A stretch of DNA of 64,000 nucleotides, taken from Tritonibacter horizontis. GTDB lineage: Bacteria; Pseudomonadota; Alphaproteobacteria; Rhodobacterales; Rhodobacteraceae. The notes beneath the pieces are model-generated. The model had not been told where the DNA came from. It worked only from the letters and a program-made list of their open reading frames with translations, and did no database searches. The first letter of the stretch is position 1. Each line of letters starts with the position of its first letter. The stretch is taken from NCBI RefSeq assembly GCF_001518015.1, contig NZ_LPUY01000053.1:1-64000 (forward strand). The letters run 5' to 3'. Position numbers and translations under genes: made by a program. Below are positions 36,761-44,327 of this stretch, in pieces.

Positions 36761-37486
36761 ATGACGGACTATGTCCTCTCGAATGAAACGCGCGACAAAT
36801 TGAAACGTATCTCTACCGCTTCAATCGCGACCCAGCTTTATAAGCGCGGCCTGCGCAATCAGTTCATCCAAGGCGTGCGCCCGGTTTCTGACAAGGCGGT
36901 GAATATGGTGGGGCAGGCCTTCACGCTGCGCTACATTCCCGCCCGCGAAGATCGCAACCAGCTGGAGGTGTTTCGCAATCCGGACCACCCGCAGCGCGTC
37001 GCCGTTGAAACCTGCCCCGAAGGCCAGATCCTGGTGATGGATGCACGCGGCGATGCCTCGGCTGCGACCGCCGGCTCCATCCTGGTGACCCGGCTGGCGG
37101 TGCGTGGCTGTGCCGGTGTCGTTTCGGACGGTGGGTTCCGCGATGCCAAGGGGATTGGTGAGCTGGACATGCCAGCCTATTGCGCCAACCCCTCGGCGCC
37201 GACCAACCTGACCAAGCATGAGGCGCTTGATATCAACGTGCCGATTGCCTGTGGCGAAGCCCCGGTGTTTCCCGGCGATGTGCTGGTTGGGGATGGCGAC
37301 GGCGTCATGGTGATCCCGGCCCATCTGGCGGATGAAATCGCAGAGGTCTGCGCTGGAATGGAAAGTTTCGAAGACTTCGTATTGGAAGAGGTGGTGAACG
37401 GCGCCCCGATCATCGGCCTTTACCCCTGCACCAAGCCGGAGAACGAAGAGAAGTTCAAAGCCTGGCGCGAAAAGAATGGCCGCTGA
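36761..37486 (+). CDS. RraA-like protein (HMG aldolase/dimethylmenaquinone methyltransferase-like family)
   Basis: 241 aa: the RraA-fold active site is GDASAATAGSILVTRLAVRGCAGVVSDGGFRDAKGI (with the D-G-G-F-R-D loop) and the C-terminal GDVLVGDGDGVMVIP. Members are divalent-metal aldolases or decarboxylases acting on 2-oxo acids; others lack enzyme activity. It lies 12 bp after the dehydratase and before a semialdehyde dehydrogenase, the slot normally filled by a 2-keto-3-deoxy acid dehydratase or aldolase. I start it at the ATG at 36761. Confidence 0.87.
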   Translation: MTDYVLSNETRDKLKRISTASIATQLYKRGLRNQFIQGVRPVSDKAVNMVGQAFTLRYIPAREDRNQLEVFRNPDHPQRVAVETCPEGQILVMDARGDASAATAGSILVTRLAVRGCAGVVSDGGFRDAKGIGELDMPAYCANPSAPTNLTKHEALDINVPIACGEAPVFPGDVLVGDGDGVMVIPAHLADEIAEVCAGMESFEDFVLEEVVNGAPIIGLYPCTKPENEEKFKAWREKNGR

Positions 37487-37519
37487 TCTACACAGAAAAA
37501 GTAGATTGTGACGACAAAG

Positions 37520-37540
37520 AGCGCCGCTTTAGCGGCGCTT
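37520..37540 (+). terminator. Hairpin between the RraA-like and aldehyde dehydrogenase genes
   Basis: GCGCCGC / GCGGCGC stem with a TTTA loop and flanking A/T pairs, then TTGTTCT. Could be a weak terminator or attenuator within the operon. Confidence 0.5.
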
Positions 37541-37564
37541 GTTCTGATTAAGGAAGGAAAACGC

Positions 37565-39079
37565 ATGACGTTCACCCCCCATGGCAAACATCTGGTCGCA
37601 GGCAATTGGTGCGGTTCGGATCAAAGTTTCACCTCTGAACCTGCGCATGGCGAAGCCTTTGAGTTCAGCATTGGTACGCCTGCATTGGTTGATGAGGCGG
37701 TGCGCGCCGCCGAGGATGCATTCTGGAGCTATAGTGACACATCGCGGGAGGAGCGCGCGGTCTTTCTGGAGACCATCGCGCAGGAAATAGATGCACGCGG
37801 CGATGCGGTCACTGAGATCGGCACATCGGAAACCGGCCTGCCAGAGGCACGGCTTGTGGGAGAACGCGGGCGGACGACCGGCCAGCTGCGCCTGTTTGCC
37901 AGCCATATTCGCGATGGGGCCTACCTCGACCGCCGTCATGACGCGGCATTGCCCGACCGCGCGCCGCTGCCGCGCCCGGATTTGCGGATGATGCAACGTC
38001 CGATCGGGCCGGTTGCCGTCTTTGGCGCGTCCAACTTTCCGCTCGCCTTTTCGACCGCTGGCGGCGACACGGCCTCGGCGCTTGCGGCAGGGTGTCCGGT
38101 TGTGGTCAAGGGGCACTCGGCCCACCCCGGCACCGGCGAGATCATCGCCGAGGCCATTCATGCGGCGATCCAGAAATGCGGGCTGCATCCCGGTGTTTTC
38201 TCCCTGATCCAGGGCGGAAAGCGGGATGTCGGCCAGGCGCTGGTGCAGCACCCGTTGATCAAGGCTGTCGGCTTTACCGGATCGCTTGGCGGCGGGCGGG
38301 CGCTGTTTGACCTCTGTGCAGCGCGTCCGGAACCGATCCCGTTTTTCGGCGAACTGGGGTCGGTCAACCCGATGTTCATCCTGCCTGCGGCATTGCATGC
38401 CCGCGGCGCAGAGATCGCAGCGGGCTGGGCCGGGTCGCTGACCATGGGGGCGGGACAGTTTTGCACCAATCCCGGTATCTCGGTCCTGATGGACGGCCCG
38501 GAGGCAGATGCCTTTGTCGCTGCCGCTACCGCGGCACTTGAACCGATGGGGGCGCAGACGATGCTGACCGACGGGATCGCGCAGGCCTACCGCGCGGGTC
38601 GGGATCGCATCGCGGCAACGCAAGGGGCGCAGTCGCTGTTGTCGGCAAGCTGCGAGGGGCGTGAGGCAACGCCCAATCTGTTTGCCATCACAGGCAAGGC
38701 ATGGCTTGCCAACGAGGAACTGGGCGAAGAGGTCTTTGGCCCGCTGGGATTGATCGTGCGGGTTGCGGATCTGGATGAGATGATGGCGGTGGCCCGCAGT
38801 CTGCAGGGGCAGCTGACCTGCACGCTGCATCTCGATGACAGCGATTCGGCACCGGCGCGTGATCTTTTGCGTGTGCTGGAACGCAAGGCGGGGCGCATTC
38901 TGGCCAATGGATTTCCGACCGGCGTCGAGGTCTGCGAGGCCATGGTGCACGGTGGACCATATCCTGCCTCGACCAATTTCGGCGCCACCTCTGTCGGCAC
39001 GCTGGCCATTCGGCGGTTCCTGCGGCCGGTGAGCTATCAGAACCTGCCCGAGGGCATTCTGCCAAACGACCTGATCTAA
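37565..39079 (+). CDS. NAD(P)-dependent aldehyde dehydrogenase, 2-oxoglutarate semialdehyde type
   Basis: 504 aa. ALDH motifs: RPIGPVAVFGASNFPLAFSTAGGDTASALAAGCPVVVKGHSAHPGT, the catalytic Glu in FFGELGSVNPMFI and the catalytic Cys in MGAGQFCTNPGI. The PVVVKGHSAHPGTGE and ELGSVNP wording fits the alpha-ketoglutaric semialdehyde dehydrogenase group. It would form 2-oxoglutarate, the end product of a non-phosphorylated (Weimberg-type) sugar-acid route. Start chosen at the ATG at 37565; a longer frame from 37508 includes the hairpin. Confidence 0.9.
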   Translation: MTFTPHGKHLVAGNWCGSDQSFTSEPAHGEAFEFSIGTPALVDEAVRAAEDAFWSYSDTSREERAVFLETIAQEIDARGDAVTEIGTSETGLPEARLVGERGRTTGQLRLFASHIRDGAYLDRRHDAALPDRAPLPRPDLRMMQRPIGPVAVFGASNFPLAFSTAGGDTASALAAGCPVVVKGHSAHPGTGEIIAEAIHAAIQKCGLHPGVFSLIQGGKRDVGQALVQHPLIKAVGFTGSLGGGRALFDLCAARPEPIPFFGELGSVNPMFILPAALHARGAEIAAGWAGSLTMGAGQFCTNPGISVLMDGPEADAFVAAATAALEPMGAQTMLTDGIAQAYRAGRDRIAATQGAQSLLSASCEGREATPNLFAITGKAWLANEELGEEVFGPLGLIVRVADLDEMMAVARSLQGQLTCTLHLDDSDSAPARDLLRVLERKAGRILANGFPTGVEVCEAMVHGGPYPASTNFGATSVGTLAIRRFLRPVSYQNLPEGILPNDLI

Positions 39080-39130
39080 CCGCAGGTCTGTGTTGGAATC
39101 GCTTTGAGCCACGAGGTTTTGAGCCAGAAG

Positions 39131-39160
39131 AAAGGCCCCTGCAAACGCAGGGGCCTTTTG
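39131..39160 (+). terminator. Terminator of the sugar-acid operon
   Basis: AGGCCCCTGC - AAAC - GCAGGGGCCT, a 10-bp perfect stem followed by TTTG, about 52 bp after the aldehyde dehydrogenase stop. Confidence 0.92.
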
Positions 39161-39257
39161 CGGTCACCGAATAGGGCCTGCCGCATCTGTGTGCCGGGCA
39201 GTCCCGACAAGCAGCCTGATCGATAGGCCCGTCCGACAGGTCTGACAAGGGAGCGGG

Positions 39258-39698
39258 TCAACTGGCCTCCAGCCGCAATAACAGCCGTTTCGTGGCCGGG
39301 GTTTCGCACAGATCCTGCAGCGTATAATCGTCCAAGATCCGAAAGAAGGCTTCTTGCGCTCTCAGCAGCGCGCCGGTCAGTCCGCAGCCGGACGAAAGCG
39401 GGCAGGTGCCGCCATCGGCGAGCATGCAGTCCACAAGGCAGGTCTTGCTTTCGAGATCCCGCACCAGGGCCCCGATTCTGATGTCACCGGGCGGTTTGGC
39501 CAGCTGCAGCCCCCCAGACCGCCCTCGATTCGACAGCACGTATCCTTCCTGAGCCAGCCATTGGATGACCTTGGTCAGGTGGTTGTATTTCGCGTCATGC
39601 ATGTCGGCGATCTGGCGCGTTGTGAGCTTGTGCCCTTCTGCCACACCGAGGTGCATCAGAGAGCGGAGGGCGTAGTCTGTGAACATGGCGAGTTGCAT
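39258..39698 (-). CDS. nsrR: NsrR-type Rrf2-family NO-sensing repressor
   Basis: 146-aa Rrf2 regulator. The winged helix is MQLAMFTDYALRSLMHLGVAEGHKLTTRQIADMHDAKYNHLTKVIQWLAQEGYV. The iron-sulfur loop has three cysteines in CLVDCMLADGGTCPLSSGCGL as in NsrR (four Cys in total in this segment). NsrR's [Fe-S] cluster reacts with NO and derepresses NO-detoxification genes. IscR and RirA relatives differ in Cys spacing. It is divergent from the norSY-like operon with NsrR-like dyads between them, which strongly suggests that it controls that operon and itself. Confidence 0.86.
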   Translation of the reverse strand: MQLAMFTDYALRSLMHLGVAEGHKLTTRQIADMHDAKYNHLTKVIQWLAQEGYVLSNRGRSGGLQLAKPPGDIRIGALVRDLESKTCLVDCMLADGGTCPLSSGCGLTGALLRAQEAFFRILDDYTLQDLCETPATKRLLLRLEAS

Positions 39699-39725
39699 GG
39701 GGAGAGACTAGCAGGTCTTAACTAG

Positions 39726-39767
39726 CATTATAAGCGCGAATTTAAATTGACATTATAAATGCGAATT
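39726..39767. promoter_or_regulatory. Tandem NsrR-like operator half-repeats between nsrR and norS
   Basis: Two direct repeats, CATTATAAGCGCGAATT (39726-39742) and CATTATAAATGCGAATT (39751-39767), match in 15 of 17 positions and are spaced 25 bp apart. The second, with its upstream base (39750-39762), fits the NsrR palindrome GYATTTNAAATRC with two mismatches; the first fits with three. Position between divergent nsrR and norS fits autoregulation plus control of the norSY operon. Confidence 0.65.
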
Positions 39768-39803
39768 ATATTGTGACCCCGCAATCAAGAGGTTCGAGGT
39801 CCC

Positions 39804-40307
39804 ATGCAATCACAAATCTTTCTTGTCAGCCTCGCGCTGATGTTTCTTCTCGCGCTGGTCTTTGTCCGGGGTGTCGTTGCGCCCGGCGCACCGTTGGAGG
39901 CCACCCGTGTCAACCGCCAGCGCAGCTGGCTTCTCTGGGGGCTGGTCATGATCGGGCTTGTCCTGTCCGTGGCGTCGTTGCGGAGCTGGCCCCATCGCGC
40001 CGCCGGAGCGGAGGTTCTGGTGGTCAATGTGTCCGGTGGGCAGTGGTGGTGGGAGACCGACACCACCGAGATCCCGCTGGGCCAAGAGGTGGAGTTCCGT
40101 GTCACAACCGAGGACGTGAACCACGGGTTGGGCATCTATACCGACGATATGACCCTGATCACGCAGGTTCAGGTGATGCCCGGCTATACCAACACATTGG
40201 TCCATACATTCGAGCAACCGGGCAGGTTTCATCTTCTGTGCATGGAGTATTGCGGCGTTGCGCATCACGACATGGTCAATGAATTCCAGGTTGTGGAGGT
40301 CCAGTGA
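39804..40307 (+). CDS. norS: CuA-containing subunit II of a heme-copper NO reductase (NorS-like)
   Basis: 167-aa protein with two N-terminal membrane segments (about 5-22 and 42-60) and a periplasmic cupredoxin domain. All CuA ligands are present: His107 (VNHGLG) and Cys146, Glu148, Cys150, His154 and Met157 in LLCMEYCGVAHHDM, preceded by GGQWWWE. It accepts electrons from a c-type cytochrome and passes them to the catalytic subunit. The small size and operon order (subunit II, subunit I, SenC, membrane Orf) match norS of the norSY-senC-orf1 cluster of nitrifiers. The alternative is a B-type oxygen reductase subunit II. Confidence 0.75.
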   Translation: MQSQIFLVSLALMFLLALVFVRGVVAPGAPLEATRVNRQRSWLLWGLVMIGLVLSVASLRSWPHRAAGAEVLVVNVSGGQWWWETDTTEIPLGQEVEFRVTTEDVNHGLGIYTDDMTLITQVQVMPGYTNTLVHTFEQPGRFHLLCMEYCGVAHHDMVNEFQVVEVQ

Positions 40308-41776
40308 TGCGTACTCTGTCTCAAATCCCCGACAATGCAGCCCAGCAGAGCGCAACTAAAACCGCCGCGGTCATCAAGCTGTCCATCGGGCTAAGTGGCG
40401 TCGTGTTCTTGCTGATGATGATCTTTGGTCTGATCATGCGGGCAGCACAGGCCGGCTGGGTCGACCTGGACAACGCGCTGTTCTATCAGCTCCTGACCGC
40501 CCATGGCGCTGGCATGGTCGGCACCGCGACATTCTCGGGTGCGGCGATCATGTGGTATTTTCTGGCGCGGCACGTCGCATTGAATGCCACTGTTTACATT
40601 GCGTTTCTGGGCCTCTTTCTGCTGGGGGTCGTGCTGGTGCTCGGGTCGATCTTCATCGGCGGTTTCGGTGGCGCCTGGAATTTCCTGTTCCCCTTGCCGG
40701 CCCTGTCCGGGGGCATCTGGGAGGTGGGCGCGGCGGTTGCGTTCTGCCTCGGCTATATCTCGATCGGGGTGGGATTCTTGCTCTACTACCTTGAGGTCGG
40801 CTACAAGATTGCCCGCGCCTATGGTGGCTTGCTCGGTGGGTTGGGCTGGCGCTTCGTGTGGCATGGTGATGTGTCCCGCGCGCCGCCGCCGACAGTGATC
40901 GCCGCCGCCAGCGTCACCATCTTCAATTCCATCGGCATCATCTTTGGTGCGATCGTGCTGGTGGCGACAATCGTCAACCTGCTGTTCCCGGAATTTGCAA
41001 TCGATGCGCTGATGGCAAAGAACGCAATCCTGTTCTTTGGCCATGTCTTTATCAATGCCAGCATCTATATGGCCGTCACCGCCGTATACGAGGTGATCCC
41101 GGAGTATACCGGCAAGCCGTGGAAGGTTTCGCGCGTGTTCGTCATCGCCTGGGCTGTGGTCGTCATCTTTGTTCAGGGTGTCTATTTCCACCATCTGCTG
41201 CAGGACGTGAACATGCCGAAATGGAGCATGGTCGTCGGTCAGGTCATGTCCTATGGCTCGTCGGTCGTGCTGATCGCGGTCACGGTCTATTCCACCGCTG
41301 TTTATCTGAAAGGCGCGGCGATCAAATGGGACCTGAGCCTGCGCCTGCTGGTTCTGGGGGTGATCGGCTGGGGCGTCGGGACGATCCCTGCCTTCATCGA
41401 CGGTATGGTCGCGGTGAACAAGATCATGCACAACACCATGTGGGTGCCGGGACATTTCCACACCTATCTGCTGCTGGGCGAAGTCGCGATGGCCTTTGGA
41501 TTTGCCGCTTGGCTGGTGCGGGGACGCGCGATCCGCGAGACCTCGGCGCTCGACCGGTTTGCTTTTGGCGCCTATGTGGCCGGGGGGGGCGGGTTCGTGC
41601 TGATGTTCCTGTGGTCCGGGGCAAGTTCGATCCCACGCCGCTGGGCGGTGCATTATGCGCAGTGGCAATTGCAAAGCCAGTTGGCGACGGTGTTCGCAAC
41701 TGTGGTTGTGCTGGCAACGGCGTTGCTTGTTGCAGGCTACCTGCGCGGCCTTCTGCGCCGGGGGACCGAGCAATGA
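40307..41776 (+). CDS. norY: Heme-copper oxidoreductase catalytic subunit, sNOR-type (NorY-like)
   Basis: 489 aa from the ATG at 40307 (a GTG one codon earlier is possible), about 12 membrane segments. Metal ligands: low-spin heme His66 and His385, CuB His246, His295 and His296, high-spin heme His383 (MHNTMWVPGHFHTYL). Oxygen reductases read GHPEVY or GHPIVY in helix VI, with the cross-linked Tyr four residues after the CuB His; here the sequence is GHVFIN, so Asn250 replaces Tyr, and Pro and Glu are also absent. Loss of this Tyr is a mark of NO reductases in the superfamily. Together with NsrR control and the norSY-senC-orf1 gene order, NO reduction to N2O is the best prediction, without proof. 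Confidence 0.75.
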   Translation: MRTLSQIPDNAAQQSATKTAAVIKLSIGLSGVVFLLMMIFGLIMRAAQAGWVDLDNALFYQLLTAHGAGMVGTATFSGAAIMWYFLARHVALNATVYIAFLGLFLLGVVLVLGSIFIGGFGGAWNFLFPLPALSGGIWEVGAAVAFCLGYISIGVGFLLYYLEVGYKIARAYGGLLGGLGWRFVWHGDVSRAPPPTVIAAASVTIFNSIGIIFGAIVLVATIVNLLFPEFAIDALMAKNAILFFGHVFINASIYMAVTAVYEVIPEYTGKPWKVSRVFVIAWAVVVIFVQGVYFHHLLQDVNMPKWSMVVGQVMSYGSSVVLIAVTVYSTAVYLKGAAIKWDLSLRLLVLGVIGWGVGTIPAFIDGMVAVNKIMHNTMWVPGHFHTYLLLGEVAMAFGFAAWLVRGRAIRETSALDRFAFGAYVAGGGGFVLMFLWSGASSIPRRWAVHYAQWQLQSQLATVFATVVVLATALLVAGYLRGLLRRGTEQ

Positions 41777-42369
41777 GCCGCGCCGGGGCCTATACGCTGA
41801 CGGCGGTGGTTGTGGCTGCAACGGGGCTTTATGCGGCGACCGATGGTCTGCGCGCCCTGACAGCAGAAGCGGCGCGCCGGGTGCAGATACAAGAGACCCG
41901 GCCTGCGGTCCCGCCCTTTGTGGTGGAGGGCCTGCAGGGGCGCCGCCATGCGCTGCGCCCGGACTCAAACCAGGTGGTGATGGTCGAGTTCATCTATACC
42001 ACCTGTCCGACCATCTGTCAGACGGCGGGCGGCGATTTCGCCGCCCTGCGCGACCGGGCGGTTGACCGGGGGCTGCCGGTGCGGATGCTTTCCGTCAGTT
42101 TCGACCCGGCGGCTGACGGGCTGAGCGAACTTCGCGACTATGCGGATCGTCATGGGGCGGATGGCGACGTCTGGAGCGTGGCCCGACTGCGACCGGCGGA
42201 TCTGCAGGACGCATTGCGGTTCTTTCGGGTCAAGGCGGTTCCCGACGGATGGGGGGGCTACCAGCACAACGCCGCCGTATTGCTGATCGATCCGGATGGC
42301 CTTCTGGTGGCGGCTTATGACACCGGTGACTTTGACCGGATCCTCGCCCATGTGGAGCAGTTGTCGTGA
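41773..42369 (+). CDS. senC: SCO1/SenC copper chaperone
   Basis: 198 aa. An N-terminal membrane anchor, then a thioredoxin-like fold with the copper-binding CxxxC in YTTCPTICQTAGGDF and a distal His in GYQHNAAVLLID. SCO proteins load or reduce the CuA site, matching the CuA-containing subunit II encoded two genes upstream. ATG at 41773 overlaps the norY stop; its own stop overlaps the next GTG start. Confidence 0.92.
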   Translation: MSRAGAYTLTAVVVAATGLYAATDGLRALTAEAARRVQIQETRPAVPPFVVEGLQGRRHALRPDSNQVVMVEFIYTTCPTICQTAGGDFAALRDRAVDRGLPVRMLSVSFDPAADGLSELRDYADRHGADGDVWSVARLRPADLQDALRFFRVKAVPDGWGGYQHNAAVLLIDPDGLLVAAYDTGDFDRILAHVEQLS

Positions 42370-42932
42370 ACACGGTCCTTCTTTCGACGCTCTGTTTCGG
42401 CGCCGCATTGGTGCTTCAGCCGATGGCGCGGCTGGACCCGGTGGCGCATATGCTGCTGCAATATCCGGTGTTGGGGGTTTCGGGCTATCTGCTGGGGCTG
42501 AAGATGCCGACAGCGCCGGATCTGCGCGGACCGCTCCTGGTCCTCGGGATCACCTGCGTGGGGTTCTGGATGCTGCCGCGGTCCCTCGATGCGGCGCTCG
42601 ATAGCCCGGGCATGCATCTGGCGAAACTGGTCACGCTGCCGCTGTTGGCCGGCCTGCCGCTCGGGATGAGCGTGCCGCGTGTCGGCGCCGTGCTGCGGGG
42701 ATTTCTCAAGGCGCAGTCGTTGTCGATGCTCGGGGTGCTTTCGTTCCTTTATAGCCATGCGCCGATCCGTATCTGCAATTCCTATCTGATCGAGGATCAG
42801 CAGCGGCTGGGCGCGGGGTTCCTCTGGCTGGCGGGTGGGCTTTCGCTGCTTTGGGCGGTGCCTCTCTTTCTCGGGCATTCTCTGATGCCCGATCTTCTCC
42901 TCCAACGAAAGAAACATCATGACCTTTGCTGA
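42366..42932 (+). CDS. Membrane protein, Orf1 of the norSY-senC-orf1 cluster type
   Basis: 188 aa, about five hydrophobic segments. Notable polar residues lie in or near membrane segments: PVAHMLLQYPVLG, PRSLDAALDSPGMHLAKLVTLPLLAGLPLG and SHAPIRICNSYLIEDQQRLGAGFLWLAGG with a conserved-looking His, Cys and Asp/Gln set. It starts at GTG, overlapping the senC stop (GTGA). Function unknown; a role in metal or heme insertion into the sNOR enzyme is plausible from its fixed position. Confidence 0.65.
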   Translation: MNTVLLSTLCFGAALVLQPMARLDPVAHMLLQYPVLGVSGYLLGLKMPTAPDLRGPLLVLGITCVGFWMLPRSLDAALDSPGMHLAKLVTLPLLAGLPLGMSVPRVGAVLRGFLKAQSLSMLGVLSFLYSHAPIRICNSYLIEDQQRLGAGFLWLAGGLSLLWAVPLFLGHSLMPDLLLQRKKHHDLC

Positions 42933-43746
42933 CTCCGTCAATGAATTCGCGGGTGCTGCGCTGATCAAGCGGCAGAAACTGCGATCCGATCCGCTGGGCT
43001 ATCTCGTGTTGTCGATGATGGCGGGGGCCTATGTTGGCCTGGGCATTCTGTTGATCTTTTCCGTCGGGCAGGGGGTTGAGGCGGGCATCCGGCCGGTGGT
43101 GATGGGGGCCAGCTTTGGGATCGCGTTGATCCTGGTGATCTTTGCAGGGTCCGAACTGTTCACCGGTCAGACCATGTATATGACCCATGGCGTTCTGACC
43201 CGGCGCACCAGCCTGCGGGATCTTGGCGCCTGCTGGGGGGCGAGCTGGCTTGGGAACCTGCTGGGCGCAGTGCTGCTGGCGGTATTCTTTGTCTACGGGG
43301 GCGGTGGGCTGGTGCTGAACATAGGCGACACGTCGCTGCTGCACACGGTTGCTGAAAAGAAAATGCACGGCTCCGGGCTGAGTCTGTTTCTCAACGGGGC
43401 GCTGTGCAACTGGCTGGTCTGCCTTGCGATCTGGTCCGCGTCGCGGATCACCAACGAGATGGCGCGCATGGTGATCATCTGGTTCTGTCTCTATGCCTTT
43501 ATCGCGGCGGGGTTTGAACATTCCGTGGCCAATATGACCGTCTTTTCGGTCGCGCTTCTGTCGGATCATCCGGATACGATCACGACCGGTCTTGCCCTCA
43601 GAAACCTGGTTTTCGTCACCCTTGGCAATGTCTTTGCGGGCGTTGTGATCATGGGGGGCGGCTACTGGATCGCGGCGGGCCGACCCCTTGCACCCTCTAC
43701 GCCCGCCAGAGATGCCGCCGCCGACGGCCCCTCTCAGCCAGTGTAA
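42919..43746 (+). CDS. Formate/nitrite transporter family channel (NirC-like)
   Basis: 275 aa, six membrane segments, with FNT hallmarks IFAGSELFTGQTMYM, GALCNWLVCLAIWSA and AAGFEHSVANMTVF (the central His and narrow-pore residues). These are pentameric channels for formate, nitrite or similar anions. Start overlaps the previous gene by 14 nt, so it belongs to the norSY-like operon, where moving nitrite across the inner membrane would fit best. Formate cannot be excluded. Confidence 0.87.
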   Translation: MTFADSVNEFAGAALIKRQKLRSDPLGYLVLSMMAGAYVGLGILLIFSVGQGVEAGIRPVVMGASFGIALILVIFAGSELFTGQTMYMTHGVLTRRTSLRDLGACWGASWLGNLLGAVLLAVFFVYGGGGLVLNIGDTSLLHTVAEKKMHGSGLSLFLNGALCNWLVCLAIWSASRITNEMARMVIIWFCLYAFIAAGFEHSVANMTVFSVALLSDHPDTITTGLALRNLVFVTLGNVFAGVVIMGGGYWIAAGRPLAPSTPARDAAADGPSQPV

Positions 43747-43820
43747 AACGGCAGGCCGGGTCGCGATATTTTCCGCAAGGCCGGCCGCCACCATTCACAC
43801 ATACTCATCAGGAGAAAATC

Positions 43821-44216
43821 ATGTCCATGAAAGTGACAACCCGTCTGTTTGCCGTCCTCGCGCTGGCTGTTGGTCCTGCATCGGCTGTTGTGGCCCAGGA
43901 TGCCGAGGCCGGGGCCAAGGTGTTCAAGAAATGTGCCGCCTGCCATGCGGTCGGAGAGGGGGCCGATCACAAGGTTGGTCCAGCCTTGAACGGCATCGTC
44001 GGCGCCCCGGCCGGGGCGATAGCAGGGTTTCGATACAGCACCGCCATGGTGGCTGCAGGCGAAGCGGGGGTGATCTGGGACGATGCGACCCTGGCGGCCT
44101 TTTTGACCAAGCCGAAAGACGTCGTTGCCAAAACAAAGATGAGCTTTCCCGGGCTGAAGAAGGACGAGGATCTGTTGAATGTGATTGCGTATCTGAAGAG
44201 CTTTCCCGACCGGTAA
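43821..44216 (+). CDS. Soluble class I c-type cytochrome
   Basis: 131 aa. A signal peptide is cleaved near VVAQD (residue ~26), then the heme motif CAACH (Cys38, Cys41, His42) and an axial Met107 in KTKMSFPGLK: a c2/c550-type periplasmic cytochrome. A good AGGAG lies upstream. It lies 74 bp after the FNT gene and ends in a terminator. It is a natural electron donor for the CuA subunit of the sNOR-like enzyme or for the cbb3 oxidase encoded on the other strand. Confidence 0.92.
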   Translation: MSMKVTTRLFAVLALAVGPASAVVAQDAEAGAKVFKKCAACHAVGEGADHKVGPALNGIVGAPAGAIAGFRYSTAMVAAGEAGVIWDDATLAAFLTKPKDVVAKTKMSFPGLKKDEDLLNVIAYLKSFPDR

Positions 44217-44254
44217 AGCGGGCGTGATGGCGCCACAGGTTTTAAACACCCTGA

Positions 44255-44283
44255 AACGGCCCTGCGAATGCGGGGCCGTTTTG
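44255..44283 (+). terminator. Terminator after the cytochrome c gene, possibly bidirectional
   Basis: AACGGCCCTGC - GAAT - GCGGGGCCGTT stem with one wobble pair, then TTGCC. Flanking A/T bases could also let it end the converging cco operon. Confidence 0.8.
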
Positions 44284-44327
44284 CCTAATCTGATCTTGGC
44301 TGACGTAGGTGGGGCATTTGCGGGTTG

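Noticed and set aside
40391-41968. 525-codon minus-strand frame, His/Gln/Asp-rich
   Set aside because: Antisense to the membrane-protein gene norY; the polar composition is the mirror of hydrophobic codons.
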